Numbered from the stretch's first letter, positions 12,663 through 48,049 are shown. The stretch: 64,000 nucleotides of DNA from Batillaria attramentaria (GCA_018292915.2 JACVVK020000462.1:1-64000); one strand, 5' to 3'. Translations and numbers: made by a program. Notes: generated by a model from the letters alone, not told the origin.

Positions 12663-14445
12663 TTTATTTGATGAAAGTTGTTCACAACCTACAACATGTG
12701 AAAATAAGTTTCACTTTGTGATTTTTTTTTCCCCAAATGTGAAGGAATAATGTGCTCAAAGTTTTTTTTTAAAAACTACACACTTGATAGAGTCTGCAAA
12801 CTAGCATGACAAACCCGCACATTTCAACATATAAATGCCTATAAATGGGAGCTGAATTTGACTCCTGCTTTATAAAAAAAACACATTAATCTGTTGGAGC
12901 ACAACATGGGAGAATTTGTTTCACAACTCACCTGCATGAATGAGTGTGTGTGTGTGGTGGGGGGTGGGGGGAGGGGGTGCAGGGGGGTTGGGTGCAGGGG
13001 GTGGGGGGGGGGGGGGTGGGGACAGGCACACACACACATGCACACACAAAAAACCCAGTGTATGTATGCTGTCTGAAAGTGAAAAGCAATCTGGAATGTT
13101 TCTTTCAAAAGCCTTCCAATAAAGCTTGGAAAGCTGTAAAAATAAATCTCCGAGCATGCAAAACAATGCTCAGCTTGAGAAATCTTGAGAAATCCTTTCA
13201 GAAAAAAAAAAAGACTGGCACAGAACAGATTTTTGTAATCTACTTCCACTATCCTACTTAAAGTACTAAATGCTAGTCTATTCACTCGAGCACAAAGAAA
13301 AACAAGACTAGATCGTTACCAAAAGAAAATCATTGTAAAAAAAGAAAATGTGGCAAAGGATCTTGACCAAAGCAGCAAAATGTACAATGCACACAGATTG
13401 CAGACTGCCACGCGGATATGTTTCCAGTGAAACCTTAATACAGGACCTTTCAACACACACACAGACCCATCAGTTCTCTCCCTTCAAAAACCATGCTCTA
13501 CAACTTGATGTATTTGTACCCTGCTACCACTCTTTATGTGTGGATAATCTGTTAAAAAAAATAAGAGAACCAGATCCCGTACAAAAACATTTGATAATTA
13601 TCAAATAAAACACTGTATCTCCAGGAAGAAAATTGTAAATCATGCAAATCTTTTCCGTACTAAATCCACAGCCCACGCCACATAAATGAAGATTTTTAAA
13701 ATATTGCTGTGTATGCAGTTCTCATGTAAGCCAACCCTGCAGTAACAGATTTTTGTTCCATATGGGTCGAAATGAAGGATATGGTATTTGATTTGTTGAG
13801 GATGGGTGCACTAAACTTAGCATTTCCACTTTAGCTGCGTGTTCTCATACAGGAACACCAATACATGCAGATGCACACTTAATAATTTCTTGGTTTCAAA
13901 CAATACGGAAACTAGCAGAGGAGAGACGTGGTACCAGAGTTCACATCCACATAATTTTTCATTTTTCAAACAGCGCGGCACATGCCAGGCACAATCCCAG
14001 AAGAATTGTGAACAGTTTCAAGTCTTCATCTGTGATGTTCATCACTGGGCAGTGAAGCATGCCAGGCAACAATCTAAGAAGAGTTGTGAAGGGTTTCATG
14101 TCTTCATCTGTGATGCGTTGCTAGACAGTGAAGCATGCCAGCCACAATCTCAGAAGAGTTGTGAAGGGTTTCATGTCTTCATCTGTGATGCGTTGCTGGA
14201 CAGTGAAGCATGTCAGGTACAATCCCAGAAGAGTTATGAATGATTTGCATGATGCATCGCTGCGCAGTGAAGCATGCGAGGCACAAGCCTTGTGAATGGT
14301 TTATCTGTGAAGTATGGCTGGGCAGTGAAATGCAAGGCATGGTCTCCGAGGAGCTCTGAACAGTTTTAGATCTTTATCAGTGATGCACTGCAGGGCAGTG
14401 AAAGATGTGCGGCATGATCCCACTCCCAACAAGAGTGCGAAGAGT
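12663..14445 (-). other. probable 3' UTR of the Rab11-FIP gene
   Basis: No further coding sequence is seen downstream of the stop. The first canonical - strand poly(A) signal (AATAAA) I find is at 12668-12663, which would give a UTR of about 1.8 kb. The stretch carries the degenerate tandem array at 13976-14490 and a G-rich/GT tract at 12944-13020. The end is inferred, not shown. Confidence 0.4.
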
Positions 14446-37183
<22,738 letters not shown>

Positions 37184-37184
<1 letters not shown>

Positions 37185-37210
37185 TATGTGACTCTACACA
37201 AATGGACCAT
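37184..37210 (-). promoter_or_regulatory. upstream ORF whose stop overlaps the Rab11-FIP start
   Basis: The first ATG of the exon, at 37210, opens an eight-codon frame (MVHLCRVT) ending in TAA. The last A of that TAA is also the A of the main ATG (TAATG). Such a stop/start overlap can allow termination-dependent reinitiation or dampen translation. The arrangement is seen directly; the function is inferred. Confidence 0.55.
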
Positions 37211-38252
37211 GCAGGAAGGCTGAAAGGGAAAGGGAAAATATTAGTGTCACACTTGGATTCACAGCCGATCAAACAGAACGCTGTCTGTGTAAACTGAAAG
37301 GGTCTGTTCATTGCTGCCAAAATAACTGACGCTAAAAGAAGTCAGAATGACCCATCCTGCAATGAATGCTTTGCATTCAGACAGGTTTCTGAAATCATGA
37401 AGCAAGTGCAAACATGTAATATTAGCTGCACTATCCACTGTTCCTTGGTATTAACAGGCAATAAAATATATATACTGTCTACTGCCTGTGGTTCAATGCT
37501 GACTTTTCCATCTTTCAATACACTAGCATCACTGTGAGGATCTGCTCATTTTCATCACCTTAATTTGTAAAGCTAAAACTGTCTTTACAACAGTATGAAA
37601 GTAAAATAAAACACAACATTTTCTCCAGTAATACACTGCAGAATATCATGCTTCATTGACAACAGATATTACTGGGAACAGCATGGACTGGTTCAGACGA
37701 ACTGGTTCTACGATTTCTCAGTTCATGAATTTCCTCTCAGTCTCAACATGACTGTCTCCTCACCTACATCAATTACATTGCTTGCGGCTGTCGCAGGCTA
37801 CAGCAGTATGAGATGTACCTGGCGTTACATCCTGTGAAAACAGCTGCAGCACTTGTACGACAGGTGGAAAATAAACCAAGTCAATAAATGCACCTTCCGC
37901 GCTCTTCAAGCCACCTTCAGAACAGCGTCAAACAGAATCGGCCCAAATCATGACCTATCTGTAAAATCTTCCTTTTATCTACAGAAACTGCCGCTCAGTG
38001 ACTGGTCAGTCAACTGTAACTAAACCTCCAACGCTGTTACAGTTTGCTTCAAAGCGACCGACAAGCTACATAAAGTCACGAGAAGCCAAGCCTGGAAAAC
38101 TTGACTGAAAACAAAGTTACACAGAACTTGAGTCCGAGACAAAAGACTCGGTTTGCGGGACGCTGTAACACTGATGCAAAGCTACGCCGGCTGCTGTTGT
38201 ATCCAGACACAAGCTGCTAATAGGTACTAAGAAAATTGCGGTTGTACATACC

Positions 38253-38430
38253 TGGACTCAGGTCATTGTTCCACAGATGTGCGCATTACAGTCAACAGGT
38301 GTACGCTGTCTTTCTACCTTGCCCGCTCTCACGCTGTGCTCATCATAGCGCCATCTTTGCTGTCCTCAAAGCATCAATGACGACCACGGAGCAAGGGAGA
38401 CAACCACTTTTTCGACCCACCTGCTTGGCA
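38253..38430 (-). other. candidate 5' UTR first exon / promoter region of the Rab11-FIP gene
   Basis: A strong - strand donor (AG/GTATGTAC, exon end 38252) lies about 1.0 kb upstream of the start-codon exon, and the sequence above it has no long open frame. On the - strand 38357-38349 reads AAGATGGCG, the core of a YY1-type element often found just downstream of transcription starts. A roughly 270-bp compound (AC)n tract begins immediately upstream. The transcription start itself cannot be placed. Confidence 0.4.
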
Positions 38431-38451
38431 AGCGGAGTGGAACGACTTGCG

Positions 38452-38458
<7 letters not shown>

Positions 38459-38494
<36 letters not shown>

Positions 38495-38504
38495 CACGCA
38501 CACT

Positions 38505-38563
<59 letters not shown>

Positions 38564-38649
38564 ACACACACACACACACACACACACTGACCGGCACACA
38601 CTGACACACACACACACACACACCGTCACACACACGCACACACACCGTG

Positions 38650-38731
<82 letters not shown>
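38459..38731 (+). repeat. compound (CA)n tract, ~270 bp
   Basis: CA runs are interrupted by CTGACA, CCGTCA, CCGTGG and CTGACCGG. It lies immediately upstream of the candidate first exon of Rab11-FIP. Confidence 0.95.
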
Positions 38732-39178
38732 GCACACACTGACTGGCCGGAGTGCAACGCCTGACAAAGTCGCTGACAGTACTCACAACGCTGATTAGGT
38801 TTCTGCGAGCTCATAAACATAGTATCACTGACTTGAAGCCGTGATATTCTAGAGCCAGAACTGACTAATAAATAAATATCTAAAATAAACTAGTTGTTAT
38901 TCTTTATACTACTGACTATTTGAGCTAACAAAATGAAATATTGATCACGCATCGAGAGACCTTCAGTCACTGAGTTTACTCAGTAAAGCGGTTGAGCCCA
39001 GACCGGCGGTCCAATACTGACTGAATCTTATCATCTTAACTGATTTTGAATTACCATGACACACGGACTTGTTTCGGTATAAGAGAATTTTGCCGGTAAT
39101 CACTGATCTTTAGAGCCGATTTTTTTTTTATTACTGATGTCTGGCCCGGGGAAGAGTGGAGGAACAATGCCTTTGCCT

Positions 39179-39425
39179 TTGTTGTTGTTCAGTGTTGTTG
39201 CTGTTGTTTGGTTGGTTGGTTTTGTCAAGTTGTTGTTATTGTTTTGTTTGTTTGTTTGTGGGTTTTTGGTTTTTGGTTTTTTTGTGGTTTTGGGGTTTTT
39301 TGTTGTTGGGTTTTTTTTTGTTTTTTTTTGTTGTTTTTTTTTTTGGGGGGGGGGGGGGTTGTTTTGTTGTTGTTGTTGTTGGGGTTGTTTTGGATTTTTT
39401 TTTTGGGGGGGGGGAGGGGGTGTGT
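39179..39425. repeat. T/G-only low-complexity tract with T-run/G-run junctions
   Basis: About 240 bp composed almost only of T and G, in TTG/TTTG units, with two T-run to G-run junctions (near 39345 and 39407). Hydrophobic open frames here (Phe/Val/Gly runs) are artefacts. Confidence 0.9.
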
Positions 39426-40354
39426 GATTTCACTGAAATGTAACAGTTGCCGCCACCGCCACCCAAAAGGCGAGTTTGGCTAGTATATTTGGCCCAGTAG
39501 TATGGTGCGCGAGCGAGTTAAAGGCCTGATTTCAGTGCCGTAGTGTACAGCTGCGTACACCCGATTGACGCCCTCCCTCCCCCTCCCCCAACTCGAAATC
39601 ACCATTTACCCTAAAATAAATTATTTTTTTAAAAAAATTAGCATGCCACGTAACAACAACAAAAGCTCGCACAGTTAAAAGACTGAACTGATTTGTTTAG
39701 CTACGCAAACCTGAAACCTACCCCCCCCCCCCCCCCGCTCGCCCCCTGCCAGCTGCCACCGCAAACCCGGCCCTACCACTCCACAAAACCACCGCCTACC
39801 CTAAAAACAACACAAAACAAACACACAATGAAAGACCTGATTTCAGTGCACAGTGGCTGCGCGCACACCCGATTAACTTGAACCCTCCACCCCCACCCAC
39901 CCCCCACCCACCCCCCACCCACATCCCCCTGCTGACCGCCACCACCCTACAAAACCACTGCTTACCCTTAACTGAAAAACAAAACAAAACAAAAAGAACA
40001 AAAAAATCACACAGTTAAAGACCTGATTTGTACAGCTGCGTACACCCGATTAACTTGCCACGGCGCGGCACGCCGCCTTCACAGGGGCTGTGGTGCATGG
40101 CTGCTGAAAATAGGCTATTAAACACACTAACGCCATAAAATCCGAGCCCTATATACACGCAACCACACACACCCTCTCTTATGCATGTATTCAAATATTC
40201 CACCCTGGGGCGGTGGCTGGGGTGAGGCAAGAATATTGTCTTGATCGCTGGAAGTAATCCCTGCCAATTCCGACGTCTGTCGTTTCCTGCGATTGGACGC
40301 GCAGGCGGCTCGCAGAGTTCAGCGGTGCCGTTTTTAGCCTAGTGCAGTCAGTGG

Positions 40355-41582
40355 ACGGTGGTGGGGGGATATGTTTGTATGTGGTAAGTTTTCCTGTGTC
40401 GTGTGGATGGTTCTTTTAGCAGAACGGAAAGGACTGTCAGCGTGCCAGAGCTGATAAAAAAAGTGGGGGATGAGCGGTGGTCTAATAGGCAGCGCGTCGG
40501 ATTTAGCCGGTGCGCTGCTGAAATGCCGCCACCAATGTCATAGCGATGAAGCGTGGGTTCGAGCCCAGGTCGAGCTTGTGATATGTGATACTGGTTTTCC
40601 TGGCTACCGGGCTGCTCATCGGGGGTTTTCTGTCCGGGTTATCCGGCTCCCCCCCCCCCCCCCCGCCCCGGCAAAAATTGTAAAAAAAAAAATATAGGAT
40701 AGGTATTGGGTGGCGCTGCACCGCGGCGACGCGCTTCCCCGGGGGGAAGCAGCCCGAATTTCCCGAAAGGAATAATAAAGTAGTAGTAAAAAAAACCAAA
40801 AAACAAAAAAACCCTGATTTGACCAAAGGACCATTACGAAAGAAACTGAAAAAGACCATTTCGTAGTGGGCGGAACCGTTTGTATAGTGTGAATTTTCCT
40901 GCCGTGTGGATGGTTCTTTTAACAGAACGAAAAGGATTGTCAGCGTGCCAGAAACTGATTTGACCAAAAGACTATTACAAAAGAAACTGAAAAAGACCGT
41001 TACTGACGTAATGGGGAAACGTTTGTATATTGTGAGTTTTCCTGTCGTGTGGATGGCTCTTTTAACAGAACGAAAAGGATTGTCAGCGTGCCAGAAACTG
41101 ATTTGACCAAAAGACTATTACAAAAGAAACTGAAAAAGACCGTTACGTAATGGGGAAACGTTTGTATAGTGTGAGTTTTCCTGTCGTGTGGATGGCTCTT
41201 TGAACAGGAACGAAAGGGATTTTCAAGGCGTGCCAGAAACTGATTTGACCAAAAGACCATTACGATAGAAACTGAAAAAGTACCATTACCATACTGGGGA
41301 AAACGTTTGTATATCATATGAGTTTTTCTGTCGTGTGGATGGTTCTTTTAACAGAACGAAAAGGATTGTCAGCGTGCCAGAAACTGATCTGACCAAAAGA
41401 CCATTGCGAAAGAAACTGAAAAAGACCATTACCTAGTGGAGAAACGTTTGTATATTGTGAGTTTTCCTATCAGTCGTGTGGGTGGTTCTTTTCACAGAAC
41501 GAAAAGGATTGTCAGCGTGCCAGAAACTGATTTGACCATTAGACCATTACGAAAGAAACTGAAAAAGGCCATTACGTCAGTC
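40355..41582 (+). repeat. ~140-bp tandem repeat, about 6 units, interrupted by a SINE
   Basis: The phrase GTGAGTTTTCCTGTCGTGTG recurs near 40384, 40888, 41032, 41170, 41318 and 41457, followed each time by ACAGAACGAAAAGGATTGTC, CAGAAACTGATTTGACC and GAAAGAAACTGAAAAAGACC. Spacing is 138-148 bp, except where SINE family D (40467-40795) splits the first unit. Confidence 0.9.
40467..40795 (+). mobile_element. tRNA-derived SINE family D, inserted in a tandem array
   Basis: A tRNA-like head (AGCGGTGGTCTAATAGGCAG, then GGGTTCGAGCCC) leads into GTCCGGGTTATCCGGCTCCC, a C-run, and a tail with CTGCACCGCGGCGACG and AATTTCCCGAAAGG. It splits one unit of the roughly 140-bp array, with CTGAT repeated on both sides as a possible short target-site duplication. 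Confidence 0.82.
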
Positions 41583-42118
41583 AATCGCTTTTGTCTTGAA
41601 ATCACCCCTTCTTCAATATAATGACGTCATGGGCGTACGCTGTTTTGCCAATACACGGCAGAGTCAGTAAAGGGGCGGGGCCGCAAGGCCTCGAGGGCTT
41701 GCCGCCCGAGTGGAGTCAGTCGTCTATTGTCCGGCAAGTGCAGATACATTTAGAGAAGTCTGGCTAGAAATCAGACCGACGTCAATACCGGCGTGTTAGG
41801 AAAAGATCAGAGCAGCAAAAGGCTCGGAACTCTCGGACACGCTTAGAGACAACGCACAACACATTCCTCTGCGCGTTTATCACCGGGGGTGAAACAAAAT
41901 GGAGGGGCGTTTTCAGTTCCGGTGCTATGCCACTCAGATCATCGCGGCACTGCCAATCAGCGGGTTCCCACGCCATAGCACCGCGGTTTTTTGTTTTGTT
42001 TTTAATCCAAATTCAAAACCCGCCCCGTAGCACTAACCGGAAAAACGCTTTTGATTTTCAGTTGTCGGTTAAAACGATTAGAAGGGGGCCGTTTACTAAC
42101 CAGAAACCGACTTGTACT

Positions 42119-42357
42119 ACAGACTTCAACATAAGTCAAGGACCACTTGCAAACTTGGCTAAAATCCCTGGAAGATGTCCGTGCAGCACATGGTGGTTTT
42201 TCAGCTTCAGCGAGCTTTGCAGGATGCATTGTTAACCCTTTAACACTTTCACAGCCAAAAAATTTGAAAGATTCCTTGACCTCTATTTTCTTGTGAATTC
42301 TTAAAAATTAGACCTGTCTCAGTGTCAAGGTGGTCCTTGACTTATGTTGAAGTCTGT
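42119..42357. mobile_element. foldback element with 28-bp perfect inverted repeats
   Basis: ACAGACTTCAACATAAGTCA followed by AGGACCAC at 42119-42146 is exactly inverted at 42330-42357. The 180-bp interior has no long frame. The size and arms fit a MITE; a target duplication is not clear. Confidence 0.65.
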
Positions 42358-42633
42358 AATATGTTACTCCGTACAATCTAAAGATGTGTATATCAGTGCC
42401 TTTTTTTTTTTTTTTTTTAATAACGACTCTAGATGAGAGCAATCGCCGTCGAAACTTTTGAAGTGGCATAGCAACGGAGAACAGGCGTCCATTTTGATTA
42501 TTCCCCGTGTTATTGGTATTTTGAGTTCGGCCGGGTCAGTATCACCAGCTAACGCCGGCCAGCAACTTTCCGGCGTCCAACCAATCTGATATGCCTCAAA
42601 TGGCGGCACTCCTGGACTGATGGGCGCTGCGAC

Positions 42634-42729
42634 TGGGGCCAAATATTTGTGCTGGCCTTTTTCTCGTTGCCCCCGTCTTTGATATCGTGGTGAAAAAGGA
42701 CGTTAAACTCCCAAACACCCACCCACCCA
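42634..42729 (+). mobile_element. tRNA-derived SINE family B, 5' truncated
   Basis: Only the tail half is present, from GGGGCCAAATATTTGTGC to the (ACCC)n end. The tRNA head is missing. Confidence 0.8.
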
Positions 42730-42889
42730 GTATTGACCTCAGCCACTGTAAACCAACTCGTTTCACTGATTCTTTCAAGTGCGCTAGTTTCATGTTCGCG
42801 AGGCACGTGCAAGGAGCTAACTTATGTATGGAACAGTTTCGCTTATGAGGGCGCGTGTACGCTATCTGACAATTAACCTGCTGACCATC

Positions 42890-43855
42890 CTCAAAAGGAT
42901 CAGCTACCGGTGCCTCCTCAAGCCGTAACGCCCACATGTCGCCAACAAAACCAGTCACCATCAAGATTCTACCGATCTCCCACACAGAGGCAGCGACGTT
43001 TGAGAGAACATTTCAGTTTTCAGCGGGTTTTGGATTTACGTAGTCAGTCTTTACTGAGGTGACTGAACAGGACAGGGTGAACCCCGATTTATTTTCAGCA
43101 CAAATATTTGGCTTATTAGTATTTACGATCGGCTTGAGCAACGTCGGTACATGAGCACGCGATCTCAGAGAAGGTCGTCATTGGCTTGAGCAAGGGACGC
43201 TCTTTGCACGCCAACTGTTGAAGTTGAAACTTCAACAGGAGTTTGAACAGGTCGATCTCTGTGTGGACAAACTGGTCAGTCGCGCTCGGTTATTTCTCAT
43301 TCATGGAGTGACGAGAGAAAACTTTCATCATGGGTCATAGCGATGGCAGACACACATTACTAGGTTAGGAAGAACGCGTATGGCAGGATCAGCTGCCGGT
43401 GCCTGCTTAGTAAGTTATGTTTGTGTTACCTAGTTGTAATTGCTATTTGTTTTCTACGCTTGTTTTTTGTAATCGGGAGTTCGATAAACTTATTAGCACC
43501 AGTGAAGGTGCAGCGTCTCCTGTATGTCCTAGGTTTATACTGCCCCGTAGACCAGTTTCCATCAGCTGTCCAACGTTACATTTTTGGATTTTTCGCAGGC
43601 ACACTTAGCCGCGAATTAGTCTTTGTGGCTTGCGAGGCGTTAAGCTCTAAAAACTCACTCACTCACTCGCCTCTTCAAACCGTCACACCCAAACGTCGCC
43701 CCACAAAATCAGCGTCACCATCTCACACACATCTGATCTCACACAAACAGAGGCAGCGACGATTGAGAACATTCCAGTCTTTGGCGGTTTTTGGATTTAC
43801 GCAGTCAGTTTTGACTGAAGTGAACAGGACAGGGCGGACCCCCGATTTATGTAGG
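42890..43855 (+). repeat. local tandem segmental duplication, two ~200-bp copies
   Basis: 42890-43092 and 43385-43855 share GGATCAGCTxCCGGTGCCT, GAGGCAGCGACG, TTTTGGATTTACG, AGTCAGT and GAACAGGACAGGG in the same order. The second copy is split by the insertion at 43411-43668. I see no coding function. Confidence 0.7.
43411..43668 (-). mobile_element. unclassified ~260-bp insertion within a duplicated segment
   Basis: It interrupts one copy of a local duplication (42890-43092 versus 43385-43855). On the - strand it starts (GTGA)n, TTTTTAGAGCTTAACGCC, CGCAAGCCACAAAGACTAA, TTCGCGGCTA. The same roughly 60-bp phrase occurs at 4199-4262, which marks it as a dispersed repeat. Confidence 0.6.
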
Positions 43856-44559
43856 AACAGATTGAGCCATTGTCGTCTGCGGCGTCCGGAATTTGTCTTC
43901 TCGGCGGGAGGGAGACTGAATCGCTTTTGGATGGGCCGCTGAATCAGACGCACGCGCACAAAAGCCGATCGGCGCGTGCACCCCTGATTAGCATATATGT
44001 ATGATCGGCGGATTCGCGCAGGAATAAGTGCGGGCTTTTCAGTTCGGCCGAAAGCGAAGAACTTGACACTAGCAAGAAAGAAAGATTTTTTCTTTCATGC
44101 GTGAGGCGGTGCTGCTGTTAATGTGAGAGTGTGCGTGTGTGTGTGTAGAAGTGGCGCAGACGACATACAGCATGGGTCTTTCCTGACTTCAATCCTTAGC
44201 CCTGAGGGTGTATTTATCAAACATACACACGGACCAAAAACCAGCAGAGAGAAACGTTTCTCTACACCCCCACGGCCTTATGTCAACCGAGACCGCGCGG
44301 CCAACGCCGAGCCGCACAGACCACGCCACTCAGATCAGAGAAAAATGGACAGAATGTTTAATAATGCCTTCAAAAAACTTGTCGCCCTTCAGTATCAATC
44401 GGCCGTTACTACGACGTAAAGCCACGCATAATACAGCCTGCTTGTTTTCTGTCAATGAACAAGCTGTGGACTTCTGTGGCAGTGCTATAGAAATTTCCCA
44501 CACCGCCATTCAGTGGAGGCCGGTCGTCATGTTCGAAACCAGCTGAGTGAGGCAATGTG

Positions 44560-44717
44560 GATCGAGGCAAAACGATTTTAATATCTCGGCGCATTATAAC
44601 CGACCATTTTCAGGGAGACTGACAAAGACAAACGCTTGGAGTGAAACACCAGGCCTTGTTCGCAGGGAGAGAAAGGTGAGACTTGTTCATGGGGAGTTTG
44701 TGGTTGTGTTACGAAAG
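44560..44717 (+). other. candidate non-coding exon with strong donor
   Basis: A near-consensus donor (GAAAG/GTAAGTAC) ends at 44717 on the + strand, in a stretch that matches no repeat in the window. It could be an upstream 5' UTR exon of the secreted-protein gene, whose first coding exon begins at an acceptor at 53257. No acceptor or start site could be tied to it. Confidence 0.2.
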
Positions 44718-44867
44718 GTAAGTACAAGTTCTGTTTCTTTGTTGTGCTCATAAGCTTCATCAGATGTTAGATACCGGTTTGTCATTTTTTGTCGAAACTA
44801 ATGGTGTTGCGCCAAATGATCGTCGATTCAGTGGTACCACCCTATCACTGAGTCTGGCCGCTGAGGG

Positions 44868-45063
44868 AGTGGGTTGGGTTTGTGTTTGTGTGTCTGTGGG
44901 TTTAACGTCCTTTTCCACCACTTTTGTGTGATATCAAAGACGGGGCAACTAGAAAAAGGCCAGCACAAATACTAACTTAGTTTTGGCTTCAGTCGGGATT
45001 CGAACTCACGACACGAGCATTGAAAGGCCAACAGTCTATTGCCCGGCTCGTCTATCACGGCTG
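44868..45063 (-). mobile_element. tRNA-derived SINE family B, full length
   Basis: Tail, centre and tRNA head are all recognisable (GGATTCGAACTCACGAC on the + strand), with a small insertion near 44975. Confidence 0.82.
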
Positions 45064-46044
45064 AGTGTAAGGTGTAAGTTTCCCGTCATTTAGTAAAGTT
45101 GCCTAAGGGCCATGGATTTGTTAAGCACTGAAACCCTTTTTCTAGCTGACGGCAGAAGTGCAGTGTATACTGAGGCTGTTTGTGATGTTTCCTTCTGTGA
45201 CTGACATCAACGGTTTTCATCGGGCAGAGACGGCCGGGGCAGGAGAAGGAGGGGGGGGGGGGGGCTTAATGATCAACTTACACGTACTCTGTTGTGAAGT
45301 AAGTTGTGACACGAAACATCCTTTGCTTCTTTGCTTGTCCTTTCTGTGCAACTTCTTTATCACGTCGAGATATGACGTCTTTCGTCACTGGACACCGCCG
45401 CTTTCCCCGTTTCCTGATGACGTCATTTCGCTCTACTGTTCGTCTCCATTCAGACCAGTGTCTATTTATAGACTGTTCACAGCCTAGATGTTCTAATCTT
45501 GTCCAAAAGTGAATGCTTGCATTTAAAAGAGAAAAAGTATATGGCAGCATAGCTAAGCTCTCTCCGATCTTTTAACCTGTGCAGGAGTGCGTAACCGTGA
45601 GCGGCTCAACGAATCCCTCATTCTATTACAAGTCTTTCTTCGGCCTCGTCTGTGCGGAACCGTATTGAAACTGAACCCCTCTGCAAAACCATCTGCTTGG
45701 GCGTAGAAAAAGGAAAATAAATGCAAATTTATGCGTAGTTCTATTGTGTAAGCATTATTTCTGTGGGATGGTGGAATATGGGAGCTTAACTGACAGGACA
45801 GTGTTTTTGTAATTTTGTAGGGTCAGATTCGGAGAAAGGCGTTTGACTTTTTAAGTTGACCTGCTGTCTCCCTCCCCTTTCTCTCTCTCCCCCCTCCCCC
45901 CCACGCCCCTCCCCCCTCCTCTCTCTCTCTCTCGTACTGCTGTTTCAGTTCAGTCGTCCAGTTCAGTTTTGACTAAGGCTGTTGTGACCCCCCCCCCTCC
46001 CCAACACATCTCTCTCTCTCTCTTACCGCACCGATAGACAGACG

Positions 46045-46047
46045 CTC

Positions 46048-46110
<63 letters not shown>
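46045..46110 (+). repeat. (CA)n microsatellite
   Basis: CA repeat preceded by (CT)n and C-rich tracts from 45870. Confidence 0.9.
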
Positions 46111-46113
<3 letters not shown>

Positions 46114-46291
46114 CAGGGTATAAAGGGGTGTTTAATGGGGTGAGGGATGTGTTTTATTTAGGCAATTCGCAGGTGTTTGTCAGTATAAATATGTGCGCAC
46201 TTGAGGAGCGCACACCACACCAAACCTCCTCCTGCCGTTTACACAAACAACTTAAATGTTTGCACGTACCTTCTTCCCCTTCCTATTCTTG

Positions 46292-46466
46292 TGGGGAGCC
46301 GGGGTGGCCGAATGGCGGGTAGAGCGTTGGACTTCCAATGCTCGGGTCGTGAGTTCGAATCAGTCCCGGCTGGGGCCAAACTTTTGTGCTGGCTTTTTCA
46401 TCGTTGCCCCGTCTTTGATATCACCCTGATGTGGTGGAGAAGGACGTTAAAAGCCCAACCACACAC
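46292..46466 (+). mobile_element. tRNA-derived SINE family B, full length
   Basis: Begins GGGGAGCCGGGGTGGCCG, and the B box is interrupted by a 3-4 base insertion. It is flanked by an imperfect target-site duplication around TTCCTATTCTTG (to 46291) and TTTCCATTCTTG (to 46480). Confidence 0.85.
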
Positions 46467-47152
46467 CCTTTCCATTCTTGCTTCTGCGGCCTTAGGATGT
46501 CTCGAATGACACCACCAGTTTACAGCAGACGACAAAAAGAAAAAGCCAAAATGAGTCTCAATCACCTGCTCAGTGGAAGGTTCAGGGAAGGTCGTCCTAT
46601 TCATAAGTCGAATCCATGTTTTTCGCATGAGCTTTTCTTCCACCATCACGAAGAAATAACCTCTGACCTAACGCCAGTACCTCTTACCCAAAGCGTATTA
46701 TTTCGGCTCCAGGTCTGTATAAATACGGGCATATAACGTACAACAGTACCGTTAAGCTTTCTTGTTGACATATATAGTTTGTCCTGGATCAGCGAACGAT
46801 CGTGACGATCCATCATTCACGCCTCACTGACCTCCAGTTCACTCACGAGCGCTCCCAGAAATCAAAGACAGTTAACGACTGGCTAAGCTGTACTTTGGAG
46901 CGAGGGTTAGACCTACATCGCCTGAGTAGGGCAAACATTTCGGGGCACTGAATCGGCGCGCACAAGCACAAGGAAACTGTCAATGGGACGACACACCTTG
47001 CTGGTCAATGCCCGCCAAATCTGATAGGTTAAAGGAACAATTTTAAAGATTTTTTGTTCCACATGCCACAGGACACAGACATTCATAGACAGCAGACCTA
47101 CATAGCTGGCATATAATATCATCATGATGTCATATGGTGCAAACATACACAC

Positions 47153-47235
47153 GGTGGGTGTTTGGGAGTTTTTCCTTTTCCACCACACAAGGGTGATATC
47201 AAAGACCGTCGGGCAAGAGAAAAAGGCACATAATT
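47153..47235 (-). mobile_element. tRNA-derived SINE family B, tail fragment
   Basis: Contains GGGTGTTTGGGAGTTT, CCTTTTCCACCACA and GATATCAAAGAC; the tRNA head is absent. Confidence 0.72.
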
Positions 47236-47392
47236 CTCTGAAGGTTTCCAGTTCCAGCGACCGGCTGAGGTGTGTTGTTTTACTTTCGTGCGTCACAATG
47301 ACGTACGGCACCAAAATCTCTGCGTCGGATTCTGAAATCTCTACGTGAACGACGCACATAATGTGCGTAATAAAGAACACTGCTGATAATTT

Positions 47393-47698
47393 ACGCTACT
47401 TTATTATCCCTTTTGGGAAATTCGGGCTGCTTCCACCGGGGGAAGCGCGTCGCCGCGGTGCAGCGCCACCCAATACCTATCCTATATTTTTTTTAAAACA
47501 AATTTTGCTGGGGGAGGAAAGCCGGCTAACCCGGAGAGAAACCCCCGATGAGCAGCCCGGTAGCCAGGAAAAACCGGAATCACACATCACAAGCTCGACC
47601 TGGGCTCGAACCCACGCTTCATCGCCATGGCATTGGTGACGGCCGTTCAGTTGCTCAGCGGCTAAATCCGACGCGCTACCTGTGAGACCACCGCTCAC
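47393..47698 (-). mobile_element. tRNA-derived SINE family D, second copy
   Basis: An inverted copy of the element at 40467-40795 sharing head, centre and tail. It lacks the long C-run at the same position. Confidence 0.83.
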
Positions 47699-48049
47699 CC
47701 CAGACCACCGCACACCCCAGAGAATTTCGAGGGTAAATGAACATTCACAAGTGAAACTCTTCTAAACAAAGCTAAGCTGGCTTCTATGCAGCCTAGTAAA
47801 CGTGGAAACAGCGCCTTTAAACAACTCAAAACAAAAAAAGAGAAGTCGTGGTGGCACTTTTCTCAAAACGTTCTGATGAGATTCCGTGCCAGACGGCTGA
47901 GCGATTCATGAAATCATTGGTTCCATTTTACATTGACAGAACTACAGTACCATTTGCACAGACCGTACAATCAGCGTCATTAGGGCAGACTGCTGTGATT
48001 GCACATAGTAACGGCTGACTGTGTTTTGTGAAAGGAAAACAAATACTGT

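Noticed and set aside
13839..14243. Open frame of 134 codons with repeated GFHVFICDALLDSEACQ
   Set aside because: It reads antisense through the tandem repeat in the Rab11-FIP 3' UTR; there is no family match and no start context.
38343..38786. Cys-Val repeat protein of 147 codons
   Set aside because: It is a direct translation of (GT)n; the same occurs at every long GT/CA tract in the window.
43421..43942. Open frame of 173 codons on the + strand
   Set aside because: It crosses an inserted repeat and one copy of a local duplication, so it cannot be an old conserved gene.
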